NCBI GenBank assembly: GCA_036397455.1
Contig: DASWIX010000055.1
Coordinates: 1 to 64,000 of the forward strand
Length of the DNA: 64,000 bases
Direction: 5' to 3'
Origin: JADFNB01 sp036397455
Lineage (GTDB): Bacteria > Gemmatimonadota > Gemmatimonadetes > Gemmatimonadales > GWC2-71-9
The position numbers were made by a program, and so were the translations under genes. Below the pieces are notes generated by a model. That model had not been told where the DNA came from. It did no database searches and was given only the letters and a program-made list of their open reading frames with translations. Below are positions 17,296-24,967 of the stretch, piece after piece (position 1 is the stretch's first letter; the number at the start of each line of letters is the position of its first letter).

Positions 17296-18582
17296 ATGCC
17301 CGAGCGCATCATCAAGGCGTCCAAAGAACTCCGCCGCCGCGCGACCGACCTGCGGGACGACATCCGCGAGAGTGCGGACAGCAACCTGCTGGGCATCCTG
17401 CGCTTCCTGGGCCTGCTGTACGGGCCCATCGACCGGCACGCTCGGATCGACCAGGCGCTCCGCACGTCGTTGAAATACCGCCTCGCGCCCCACGTCGGTT
17501 GGCGCCATGCGCTCGGCGGCATCACCTACCTGCTCTTGATGATCCTGGTGGCGACCGGCGTGCTGATGGCGTTCTACTACCGGCCGTCCGCCCAGGAGGC
17601 CTATTCCAGCATCCAACATATCGTGACGCGTGTGCCGTTCGGCTGGCTGATCCGCGACCTGCACAGCTGGGCCGCCAGCGCGGTCATTGTCGTCGTGCTG
17701 GCGCACATGGCGCGTACGTTCTTCCAATCGACCTACAAGCCGCCCCGCGAGATGAACTGGTTTATCGGCGTCCTCCTGCTGGTGGTGCTGTTGGCGTTTG
17801 GGGCGACGGGGTATCTGCTGCCGTGGGATCAGTGGGCCTATTGGACCGTCACCGAACTCCTCACGGTCGTGCCAAGGATCCCGCTCGTTGGCGGGCTCCT
17901 GGCGGAATTGGTGACCGGCGACGTGATCGTGTCCGGCGCGACGCTGAGCCGCCATTTCGCCATTCACGTCATCATCCTGCCGTGGATTCTCTTTGCGCTG
18001 GTCGGATTGCATTTCGCCTTGGTACGCAAGCACGGCGTCACGCCGCCGGCCGGTCCCGTGGATCGCGACGGACCCGGTATCCCGTTCTTCCCACATCACC
18101 TGCTGCGATCCGTGGTCGTCGCCGTGTTCGTCGTTGGCGTCCTTGTCAGCCTGGCGGTCCTGTTCCCCAGGCCATTCAGTGCCGCGGCCAACCCGCAGGC
18201 GCCACCGGCCGACATGGTGTCGAGCTGGGTGATCGTCGATGTCTCGCGTGCCGTACTGCGCTACCTGGGCGTGTGGGGATTCGCGCTGTTCGCCCTGATC
18301 GGCTTCGTGCTCGCGGCACTTCCGTTCTGGGATCGTGAGCCGGCTGCGGGCATGCGCAGCCGGCCGCTTGTTGCGGCGATCGGGCTCGTGTTCTTCCTTG
18401 GCATTGTTGGGGCCTGGGCCGCCGGCCGCACGCTCCAATCGGAACCGCCCGCCGCCAGCGTCGCCCCGGCAGCGGTGCCCGCCGCCGCCGCCGACGGCCT
18501 GCCGCTCGAGAGCCCGGGCCTGTCGCCGCCCCGCCTCGACGCGCCACCGGAGGGATCGGTGCCCGATCCGGGAGGGGGTTGA
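17296..18582 (+). CDS. Cytochrome b of a bc-like complex, PEWY motif lost
   Basis: A 428-residue cytochrome b/b6-type membrane protein with N-terminal four-helix core and C-terminal helices. The four heme b ligands are kept: His123 and His137 (14 apart) and His224 and His239 (15 apart), the b6f-type spacing. The region that should hold the quinol-oxidation motif PEWY reads SSWV (residues 309-312), whereas the paralogue at 41242-42339 has an intact PEWY. The b6 heme-c cysteine position is Ala72. The C-terminus has a proline- and alanine-rich tail. Together with the ligand-less Rieske protein just upstream, this points to a complex that carries electrons across the membrane but does not bifurcate quinol in the usual way. 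TGATG coupling to the next gene. Confidence 0.85.
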   Translation: MPERIIKASKELRRRATDLRDDIRESADSNLLGILRFLGLLYGPIDRHARIDQALRTSLKYRLAPHVGWRHALGGITYLLLMILVATGVLMAFYYRPSAQEAYSSIQHIVTRVPFGWLIRDLHSWAASAVIVVVLAHMARTFFQSTYKPPREMNWFIGVLLLVVLLAFGATGYLLPWDQWAYWTVTELLTVVPRIPLVGGLLAELVTGDVIVSGATLSRHFAIHVIILPWILFALVGLHFALVRKHGVTPPAGPVDRDGPGIPFFPHHLLRSVVVAVFVVGVLVSLAVLFPRPFSAAANPQAPPADMVSSWVIVDVSRAVLRYLGVWGFALFALIGFVLAALPFWDREPAAGMRSRPLVAAIGLVFFLGIVGAWAAGRTLQSEPPAASVAPAAVPAAAADGLPLESPGLSPPRLDAPPEGSVPDPGGG

Positions 18583-19802
18583 TGATGCGGAATGCACTGG
18601 TCCTCGCCGCGCTGGGCGCGATGCCGGGCCCGCCGGCGCTCGCGCAGGTCCCCAGGGCCGGGCTGGACGCGTCGTACAGTTGCGTGACATGCCATGCCCC
18701 CAAGCGCCGGGCGTTCATTTCGGGCGTCCACGCGGAGCGCGGCATTCGATGTCACGACTGCCACGGCGGGAACACGACGGTGTTCGAACTGCCCGGCGCG
18801 CACCGCGGGTCGTTCGTCGGCTCGCCGACCAAGCTCGGCATCGCCCGGTTGTGCGCGTCGTGTCATTCCGATCCGAACCGCATGCGCCAATATGGTCTCC
18901 CGGAAGACCAGTTGGCCGGCCTCAGGGCGAGCCGCCACGGGCAACTGCTGGAACGCGGCAACGCGGATGCGCCGACGTGTACCGATTGTCATGACGCGCA
19001 TCTGATCCGGCGCGCAAGTGACGCGAGGAGCAATACGTATCCTGCCAACATCCCCGGGACGTGCGCGCGCTGTCACGACGACGCGGCGCTGATGGGCAAG
19101 TACGGCCTGCCGACCAGTCAGTCCACCGAGTATCGCTCGAGTGCGCACGGCGTTGCGCTGTTCGAGAGGGAAAACCACGCGGCACCGACGTGCATCGGCT
19201 GTCACGGGTCGCATGAAGCGCTGCCGCCCGGCGTCGACGAGGTGGCGGATGTATGCGGCCAGTGCCATGTGTTGGTGCGCCAGGCGTTCTTCGCCGGCGC
19301 GCACGGGGCCGCGACGGCCCGCGGCGCCTTGCCGGGATGTCTCGCCTGTCACTCGAACCACGGCACCGAACCGGTGCGGGGGCTCGTGTGTGGCAACTGC
19401 CACGCCGCTGACGAGCCGGCGACAGCGGTCATTGCCAGATTGGGACGTGTGATCGCCACCGCGAACGACGAACTCGCCGCCGCGGACACCGCGTTGCAGG
19501 AACTCGTGCGGTCCGGGCGCGTGGTGACCGACACGCGGTTCCGATACCGCTCGGCGCTCACCTACTACCGGCAGATGGCCCAGGCGCAGCACGGGCTCGA
19601 TGTGGAGACCATGGAGGATCTGGCCCTCCGAATCACATCCACCACCCGGGACATCCGCCGGGCAGCGGATGTCGCCGCCGAAAACCGCTGGGAGCGGCAG
19701 TTGCTGCTCGTTCCGGTGTGGTTCGTTGTCCTCGCCGTTGCGGCGCTGGTGGGGTTCCGTCTGTCCGAGTTGCGGCGCGCTTCCTCCCAGAGCGACACGT
19801 GA
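18582..19802 (+). CDS. Membrane-anchored nonaheme cytochrome c
   Basis: About 406 residues. Signal peptide (ALVLAALGAMPGPPALAQ), nine CxxCH motifs between residues 25 and 270 (CVTCH, CHDCH, CASCH, CTDCH, CARCH, CIGCH, CGQCH, CLACH, CGNCH), a long helical segment without hemes, and a C-terminal membrane helix (LLVPVWFVVLAVAALVGF). It is a clear paralogue of the 42836-44113 protein: both share HAERG, CHGG, a GSPT/GKPT element and CHSD followed by MRQY in the same order. The start is taken at the ATG at 18582, which overlaps the cytochrome b stop. Likely the periplasmic electron-accepting subunit of the bc-like complex. Confidence 0.85.
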   Translation: MMRNALVLAALGAMPGPPALAQVPRAGLDASYSCVTCHAPKRRAFISGVHAERGIRCHDCHGGNTTVFELPGAHRGSFVGSPTKLGIARLCASCHSDPNRMRQYGLPEDQLAGLRASRHGQLLERGNADAPTCTDCHDAHLIRRASDARSNTYPANIPGTCARCHDDAALMGKYGLPTSQSTEYRSSAHGVALFERENHAAPTCIGCHGSHEALPPGVDEVADVCGQCHVLVRQAFFAGAHGAATARGALPGCLACHSNHGTEPVRGLVCGNCHAADEPATAVIARLGRVIATANDELAAADTALQELVRSGRVVTDTRFRYRSALTYYRQMAQAQHGLDVETMEDLALRITSTTRDIRRAADVAAENRWERQLLLVPVWFVVLAVAALVGFRLSELRRASSQSDT

Positions 19803-21802
19803 TGTTCGGGCGAGTCAAGTCCCTGTTGCAACGGCGCTCCCGCCTCGTGCGGCTGGCCGTGCAGCTCGGGGTGCTCGCGGTGATCGTCGGCGCGGTCGGG
19901 ACGGTCGGCTTCGTCGAGTACAGCGCGAACCCGAAATTCTGCCTCAACTGCCACCTCATGGAGCCGTACTACGAGTCGTGGGCCAGCTCGAGTCACCGCG
20001 ACGTCCCTTGCATCAAGTGTCACTATGCGCCGGGTGTCCGGGCCGAGGCGATGGGGAAACTGCAAGCGGCCAACCAGGTGGTGAAGTACGTCACGGGAAC
20101 CTATGGGATGAAGCCGTGGGCCGAGATCGAGGATGCCGCCTGCCTCCGGTCAGGGTGCCACGTGGAAGCGCGACTGGAAGGAGAAGTGGAGTACCGCGGC
20201 GTCTCGTTCAATCACGCCCACCACCTCGGTGAACTCCGCCGCGGGAAGCAGTTGCGGTGCACCAGTTGCCATTCCCAGATCGTGCAGGGCGATCATGTGG
20301 CGGTCACCGCCGCGACCTGCTTCCTGTGCCACTTCAAGGGTCGGTTGACCGACGAACCGATCGCGGGATGTGTCGGCTGCCATACGGCGCCGCCGGTGAC
20401 CCACGCCGCCGACGGATCGCTCATCGATCATCCGCGTTACGTCGAGGAGATGGTGTCGTGCCGGTCGTGCCACGATCAGGTGACGCACGGCACCGGCGAG
20501 GCCGAAGAACCGCGCTGCTTCAACTGTCACAACGAACCGGAGCGGGTCGCCCAAATCGAGAATACGACCCTGGTGCACCGCATCCATATCGCCGATCGGA
20601 ACGTCGAGTGTACGCAGTGCCATACGCCGATCGAGCATCACGTCATCTCCCGGCGTACCACGCCGATGGCCCTGGATTGTGCGTCGTGCCACCAGGAAGT
20701 CCACGATGCGCAGCGCAATCTGCTCGCCGGTGTGGGGGGGCACGGGGTCGAGGAAACGCCGGCTTCCATGTATCTGGCCCGGGTATCCTGCGCGAGCTGC
20801 CACCAGCAGGTCCGCCAGGCGGCGGCGCACGAGCGGGTCAACATCGCCAATGAGGCATCGTGCCTGTCCTGCCATGGGACCAAGTATGCCAAGATCCTCC
20901 CGGCATGGCAGGCGGAAATGGCGCGACGCTCCTCGGAGGTCGAGGCGGCGCTGCGTGACGTGACCGCTGCGCGGCGAACCGGAACGGGCCGGCTCGATGT
21001 CGTCGTCGACAGCCTCATCCGTCTCGCACGCGAAAATATTGAGTTGGTGCGCGTCGGCCGTGGCCCGCACAACGTCGCCTATGCCGACGCACTGCTCCGA
21101 GCCGCGCACCGCTTTCTGCTCGACGCCGTCCGCGTGGGGCAGTTGAACGTGACGGTGCCCCGTGGTGAAATGGGGCCGCCGATACGGTCCAACCAATGCC
21201 TGCAGTGCCACCTTGGCGTCGAGCGGCAGGAAGGTCAGTTCCAGGGTCGGCGCTTTCCGCACGACCGGCATGTCCTCCAGATGGGCCTGTCATGCGCGAC
21301 GTGCCACACGCCGTACGAAGCGCATGGCGGCATCACGATCGGGGCGTTGCAATGCGCCCAATGCCACCACCAGGATGCGAAAGCCGGGACGTGCGGCGCC
21401 TGTCATGAAGGGGACGGTGGGGCGCCCGTCGCCACCTTTGATCTGCCACAAGGAAAATTCAGCCACGAGCCCCACGTCGGCATCGGCCTGCCTTGCCAGT
21501 CGTGCCATCAAGCCGATCCGTCGATGGCGACGGCTCCGGTCAACTGCGACAACTGCCACGCGCCGCACCACCAGCCGACCACGACGTGTCTCTCGTGCCA
21601 CCAGGGTGGCGCGAAGGCGAAGCACGCGGTGTCCTTTGCGCACTCCGACTGCCGCGCCTGTCACGGAACCAAGGTGGAAGGTGTAACCGAATGGTCGCGC
21701 AACGTTTGCACGGTGTGCCACACGGATCGGGTCGAGCACAACGCGCCGGCGGCGTGTCACCTTTGCCATCAGGTCAAGCCGCTGCGAGCGCCGTCCGGGT
21801 AG
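19802..21802 (+). CDS. NapC/NrfH-type multiheme cytochrome, 22 heme motifs
   Basis: A 666-residue membrane-anchored cytochrome. After a basic N-terminus there is one membrane helix (LAVQLGVLAVIVGAVGTVGF) and then a NapC/NrfH-like start (CLNCHLMEPYYESW, SSHRDVPCIKCHYAPG). In all I count 21 CxxCH and one CX4CH (CLRSGCH), far more than the 4-5 of NapC/NrfH. A heme-free helical stretch of roughly 110 residues divides the heme regions into 12 and 10. NapC/NrfH proteins oxidise membrane quinol; here the head appears fused to a long periplasmic heme wire. The ATG at 19802 overlaps the previous stop by one base. It ends the operon that begins at 16726. Confidence 0.87.
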   Translation: MFGRVKSLLQRRSRLVRLAVQLGVLAVIVGAVGTVGFVEYSANPKFCLNCHLMEPYYESWASSSHRDVPCIKCHYAPGVRAEAMGKLQAANQVVKYVTGTYGMKPWAEIEDAACLRSGCHVEARLEGEVEYRGVSFNHAHHLGELRRGKQLRCTSCHSQIVQGDHVAVTAATCFLCHFKGRLTDEPIAGCVGCHTAPPVTHAADGSLIDHPRYVEEMVSCRSCHDQVTHGTGEAEEPRCFNCHNEPERVAQIENTTLVHRIHIADRNVECTQCHTPIEHHVISRRTTPMALDCASCHQEVHDAQRNLLAGVGGHGVEETPASMYLARVSCASCHQQVRQAAAHERVNIANEASCLSCHGTKYAKILPAWQAEMARRSSEVEAALRDVTAARRTGTGRLDVVVDSLIRLARENIELVRVGRGPHNVAYADALLRAAHRFLLDAVRVGQLNVTVPRGEMGPPIRSNQCLQCHLGVERQEGQFQGRRFPHDRHVLQMGLSCATCHTPYEAHGGITIGALQCAQCHHQDAKAGTCGACHEGDGGAPVATFDLPQGKFSHEPHVGIGLPCQSCHQADPSMATAPVNCDNCHAPHHQPTTTCLSCHQGGAKAKHAVSFAHSDCRACHGTKVEGVTEWSRNVCTVCHTDRVEHNAPAACHLCHQVKPLRAPSG

Positions 21803-21861
21803 CCGCCCAGCCAGTCCAGCCCAGTGCCGTTCTCGCTAGGTCGGCGACGCGATCTCACGTC

Positions 21862-21865
21862 GTTC
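21862..21865. repeat. Target-site duplication, left copy (GTTC)
   Basis: GTTC directly abuts the TGTCA end at 21866 and recurs at 24265-24268 directly after the opposite end. Four bases could match by chance, but both copies are exactly at the predicted ends. Confidence 0.6.
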
Positions 21866-21914
21866 TGTCACTTCCCGCCCAGCTTGCCCCACCGATTCTC
21901 ACGACCTTGCCCCA
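21866..21914 (+). repeat. IS21-type right-end repeats
   Basis: Terminal TGTCA, a partial box ending GCTTGCCCCA (21882-21891) and a full 19-bp box TTCTCACGACCTTGCCCCA (21896-21914), which is the reverse complement of the left-end boxes with one mismatch. Confidence 0.75.
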
Positions 21915-21984
21915 CCCCCCTCGGGCTTCCTATAGGTGGGGTGGCACGCTGGCCCGCCTCTCCTCGCGAGGGGCGGTGAGACTT

Positions 21985-23232
21985 TCAGCTAGTGAGTTCG
22001 CGCTCCGTCTGTTTGACGTGTCTCTCGGCGACGGTCCCGATATGCGAGTAGACCTCTGCCGGGCCATACGACGATGCGCAGTACGCCGTCACGTCACCGA
22101 GATGCGAGGTGAGCGCGTCTGCCGTCTCGAGGATCAGCGGTCGGGCCACGTCCCACGGCAGGCCCATTCTCTCCGCCAGAGAGCGCCAGTCACCGGCCTG
22201 GACGTTTCGAACATCCCACGAGCCACCGATCTTCATCGCCAGCGTGCGCTCGAGATGGTCGTACACCACGGTACTGACCAGGTCGTAGAACGGCGCAAGC
22301 CGGAGTCCCGCACGAGTATAGAGGAACGCGAGATTCTTGGCGTGCGCGTCCTCGTTGCCGATGAAACAGTTGAAGGCCACCCACCGAAGCAGGTTCGGCA
22401 GGTCCCGGGCAGGCAGCGCTGCATGCACACGAACGACGTGCGCGCAAGCGGCGATCCCCGGGCCGCCGTCTCGCTCATACTTTTTGTCCGGCAGGACGCC
22501 GCGCATTTGACAGAAATCCTCCTGGTGAACCTTCACACGCCCCGCACCGCCTGACGCCTCGGACATCGGCCGGTCGAATCGTTCGGCACAGGAGACGCGC
22601 ACAGTTGGCGCTGCCAGTCCGGTCCGCGGGACCAGAAGCCCCGCCTTCTCTGCCAGTGTCGTACAGAACAGTTCGTTCTCCAGCAGTTCCGGGAATTCGG
22701 TGATCGGCTGCTTCAGGATGTGGCTGGTGATGCCGCCGCCGAGGGGCAGGACCCACGTACCGTCCGGCCTCCGGAGCAACGCGATCTTTTGTTGTACGCC
22801 CGGCAGCGAAAGGCGTCCACGCGTAACGGCCCGACCCAGTTCGGGAGCGCCGGCGGGACTGAACAGCGCTTCGAGTGCGTCGTCGCTCAGGATCCGGTAT
22901 TCGGGGACGTCGGAGGGGCGCTCGTCACCAGGCCAGATCGACACGGCCCCCGGGCACTCTCCTCCAATCGCACCGAGCAGACCAATGTCATCGCTCGGAT
23001 CGGTCTCTGCGGCGGCCCGCACCAGCCGCTTGTACGCCTGCTCCGGAAGCAGATTCTGAAAGAATGGAGCGGCCTGACGGTTGCCGTACGGCTCAATCCG
23101 TTTCGGCAGAGAGACGGAGACGGCATGGAGGGCGGGGTCGTCGACCGCGTCGGGCGTGTAGGTGAAGCGGATGCCGGACCGGATACGTTCGATGACGCCG
23201 ATCGGTCGGTCGTACAGGTACACGGAGAACAT
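21985..23232 (-). CDS. hipA: HipA-type serine/threonine kinase toxin
   Basis: A 415-residue HipA-family kinase. HipA toxins phosphorylate targets such as glutamyl-tRNA synthetase and induce dormancy. The N-terminal subdomain starts MFSVYLYDRPIGVIER, the HipA P-loop region is SLPGVQQKIALL, the ATP-site strand is ITSHILKQP, the catalytic loop is NCFIGNEDAHAKNLAF and the metal-binding Asp is in LAPFYDLVST. All kinase motifs are intact. The ATG at 23232 overlaps the hipB stop by one base (TAATG). It lies inside an IS21-type element as cargo. The cellular target is not known. Confidence 0.9.
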   Translation of the reverse strand: MFSVYLYDRPIGVIERIRSGIRFTYTPDAVDDPALHAVSVSLPKRIEPYGNRQAAPFFQNLLPEQAYKRLVRAAAETDPSDDIGLLGAIGGECPGAVSIWPGDERPSDVPEYRILSDDALEALFSPAGAPELGRAVTRGRLSLPGVQQKIALLRRPDGTWVLPLGGGITSHILKQPITEFPELLENELFCTTLAEKAGLLVPRTGLAAPTVRVSCAERFDRPMSEASGGAGRVKVHQEDFCQMRGVLPDKKYERDGGPGIAACAHVVRVHAALPARDLPNLLRWVAFNCFIGNEDAHAKNLAFLYTRAGLRLAPFYDLVSTVVYDHLERTLAMKIGGSWDVRNVQAGDWRSLAERMGLPWDVARPLILETADALTSHLGDVTAYCASSYGPAEVYSHIGTVAERHVKQTERELTS

Positions 23233-23474
23233 TATTCTCCTCGGCTGCCGATGCCGGGCAGCCCGCGAGCCGTCACCTCCAACCGGAGACCGAGCACCTC
23301 GATGACCCGCAGGACATTGGCGAAGCCGACGTTCGCCCGCTTCCCCTGTTCGACTTCCAAAAGGAGGCGCCGGCTCACACGCGCCAGGGCCGCGACGTCG
23401 TCCGCCGTGAGATCGGCTTCGTCCCGCTTGGCTCGAATGCGGCGACCCAGGTCCTCTATCGTACTGATCTTCAC
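23232..23474 (-). CDS. hipB: HipB-type antitoxin (XRE family)
   Basis: An 80-residue helix-turn-helix protein of the Cro/C1 type (LGRRIRAKRDEADLTADDVAALARVSRRLLLEVEQGKR), the usual partner of HipA. It neutralises the toxin and represses the operon by binding inverted repeats upstream. Four related boxes lie in the leader between 23486 and 23674. It is the first gene of hipBA and is coupled to hipA by one base of overlap. Confidence 0.88.
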   Translation of the reverse strand: MKISTIEDLGRRIRAKRDEADLTADDVAALARVSRRLLLEVEQGKRANVGFANVLRVIEVLGLRLEVTARGLPGIGSRGE

Positions 23475-23799
23475 GTGGGCCTCCCGTGTTACGTAAAGGG
23501 ATCTCTGGGGCCTGAACTGGCCAGAGAGTACCCATTATGCTACTCAGCTATTCTGTCGGTTTTTCGATACTTATATCGGAAGAGCTTGGTTTCGCCCGCT
23601 ACCACCTGCCAATCCATGTTACGTATAGGGTACTACACGGCAGCCACTTGTCAATAGTACCTTATATGTAACATGCACAAGTGTGTTTACAACAGTTAGT
23701 TGTGTCAATATAATCTTCATTCGATTCCAGCCACACGATCCTTCGCAGCCAAAAACGCCAACCGTGCTTCCTTTAGGTGGGTGAATGAACCGTCCAGGG
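23475..23799 (-). promoter_or_regulatory. AT-richer hipBA promoter and operator region
   Basis: A gene-free stretch upstream of hipB, lower in GC than its surroundings. It has four copies of one box: GTGTTACGTAAAGGGATC at 23486-23503, reverse GTACCCATTATGCTAC at 23528-23543, ATGTTACGTATAGGGTAC at 23616-23633 and reverse GTACCTTATATGTAACAT at 23657-23674. They form two inverted pairs about 42 bp apart. A promoter-like TTGACA (23654-23649) with TACCCT (23632-23627, 16-bp spacer) on the minus strand overlaps the third box. Repression by HipB or the HipAB complex is inferred. Confidence 0.6.
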
Positions 23800-24083
23800 A
23801 GGCTGAGACCGGGAGTCGACCCGCTACGGCGCCCGGATCGCGGGGCCGACGGGGCGGCCGCCGGCGCGTGCGGAATCGGGATCCGGCCCGAGCGGGATCC
23901 CCCAGCGCCTCCGTCGGCTCGTCCACCCCCGGCCTCCAGCCCAACTCCCTGGCCGTCGACGTAGCGCTTCACCGTCTTCCGGTCGTGACCCGTCGCCCGG
24001 GCCACCGCCGACCTGCTCTCGCCCCGGCCCACGCGCCGGAGCACGTTCAACACCTCCCACATGGCGACCGCTCGATAAGCCAT
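23800..24083 (-). pseudogene. istA: IS21 transposase (istA) N-terminal remnant
   Basis: The first ~45 codons from the ATG at 24083 read as the IstA helix-turn-helix head (MAYRAVAMWEVLNVLRRVG, then SAVARATGHDRKTVKRYV). After that the frame becomes low-complexity Pro/Arg/Gly, and a neighbouring frame continues with VDEPTEALGDPARAG, suggesting a frameshift. The DDE catalytic domain and istB are absent. Orientation and position relative to the left-end repeats match an IS21 element. The inner boundary is approximate. Confidence 0.65.
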
Positions 24084-24149
24084 CTCCCGCACCTCCCTCG
24101 GTTGAGGAGGTAGGTGCGCGAAGATGTCCGGGGTCAGTCGTGTGGGGGG

Positions 24150-24264
24150 TGGGGCAAGCTCGTGAGAATCTCGGCTCTTACCTGGGGCAAGCTCGTGAGA
24201 AACTCACCCGCTCAGGTGGGGCATCCTGGTGAGAACGCCTGGGGCATGCTCGTGAGAAATGACA
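24150..24264 (-). repeat. IS21-type left-end repeats (four 19-bp boxes)
   Basis: TGGGGCAAGCTCGTGAGAA occurs at 24150-24168 and 24183-24201, with variants TGGGGCATCCTGGTGAGAA at 24217-24235 and TGGGGCATGCTCGTGAGAA at 24240-24258; the last runs into the terminal TGACA. Multiple end repeats of this kind are the transposase binding sites in IS21 elements. Confidence 0.8.
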
Positions 24265-24303
24265 GTTCTGCCCGAAATACTGCTAGCCGTATCTGCCTTG
24301 CGA

Positions 24304-24459
24304 TTTCCTTCCTGTACCAAGTAAATTTCATGATTACAAGAGGAAGACGAAGATGTGATTGTATGTCAAGTAACTTGCTGTAAAATAACAATATACTCAA
24401 TATATGAGAATGCGTACGTGCCATCGTAGCTGATTTGTTTTCTTTGTACAGGAAGGAAA
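24304..24459. repeat. Long inverted repeat flanking an AT-rich insert upstream of marR
   Basis: TTTCCTTCCTGTAC (24304-24317) and GTACAGGAAGGAAA (24446-24459) are perfect 14-bp inverted arms around a strikingly AT-rich 128-bp centre that itself holds CAAGTAACTTG and a CTCA/TGAG repeat. The right arm contains the probable ribosome site of the marR gene. It may be a miniature mobile element or a regulatory structure. Confidence 0.55.
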
Positions 24460-24463
24460 ATAA

Positions 24464-24967
24464 ATGGGCGAAATGTCCCGGGAGGTCCTGATTGCACTGC
24501 GCCGCATCATCCACTCAGTCGATACGCATTCCCGATCCCTGCTTCAGCGCTGTGGGCTCACCGGACCGCAGCTCCTCCTGCTGCGCGAGATTGGGGACGG
24601 GGAGATGTCCGTAGGATTGTTGGCCAAGGCGGTGAGCCTCAGCCAAGCCACGGTAACCGGAGTGCTTGACCGCTTGGAGCGGCAGGAGTTGGTCACGCGG
24701 CGCCGCGGTGCCGCTGATCGGCGGCAAGTGCTGGTGCGGGTTACCGGGAAAGGGCAGCGGCTCGCGGCACAAGCGCCCCCGCCGTTTCGCGAGGTGTTTC
24801 TCCGACGGTTCGCGGAACTCGAGGATTGGGAGCAGGTCCAGGTCCTCTCGTCGCTGCATCGGGTGGTGGCGCTGATGCAGCCGGAGGGGCTGGGCGTGGG
24901 CGCGCTGCTGACCATCGAGGCGCTTCCCGGCGACGGGCCGGACGCGGCGGCGATGTTGCAGGTATGA
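24464..24967 (+). CDS. MarR-family transcriptional regulator
   Basis: A 167-residue MarR-type repressor. The winged helix reads LLREIGDGEMSVGLLAKAVS, then the recognition helix SQATVTGVLDRLERQEL and wing TRRRGAADRRQVLVRVTGKG, with flanking dimerisation helices. It has a GGAAGGAAAA site before the ATG. It is the first gene of a five-gene operon for a compatible-solute pathway and overlaps the next gene as ATGA, so it probably autoregulates this operon, perhaps in response to osmotic stress. The signal is not evident. Confidence 0.87.
   Translation: MGEMSREVLIALRRIIHSVDTHSRSLLQRCGLTGPQLLLLREIGDGEMSVGLLAKAVSLSQATVTGVLDRLERQELVTRRRGAADRRQVLVRVTGKGQRLAAQAPPPFREVFLRRFAELEDWEQVQVLSSLHRVVALMQPEGLGVGALLTIEALPGDGPDAAAMLQV

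Larger units (their letters stand above)
21866..24264 (-). mobile_element. IS21-type defective element carrying hipBA
   Basis: A 2,399-bp element. Both ends begin TGTCA (21866-21870 on the plus strand, 24264-24260 on the minus strand) and run into the shared box ending GCCCCA. It is flanked by a 4-bp direct repeat GTTC (21862-21865 and 24265-24268), a target duplication length seen in the IS21 family. The left end holds four copies of a 19-bp box (TGGGGCAAGCTCGTGAGAA type) and the right end one full and one partial inverted copy. Only an N-terminal istA remnant is left and no istB is seen; the interior holds hipA and hipB. The element therefore looks non-autonomous with a toxin-antitoxin cargo. 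Confidence 0.8.

Noticed and set aside
16663..18690. 675-codon open frame on the minus strand
   Set aside because: Antisense of the degenerate Rieske and cytochrome b genes, with low-complexity Arg/His/Gln composition and no domain.
24150..24258. Spaced direct repeats resembling a small CRISPR array
   Set aside because: The spacing is uneven (33, 34, 23 bp), repeats are 19 bp with variants, and inverted copies at the other end with TGTCA termini identify them as IS21-type end boxes.
24212..24514. 100-codon minus-strand frame across the AT-rich repeat upstream of marR
   Set aside because: It crosses the IS21-type end and the inverted repeat, has no ribosome site and no recognisable domain.
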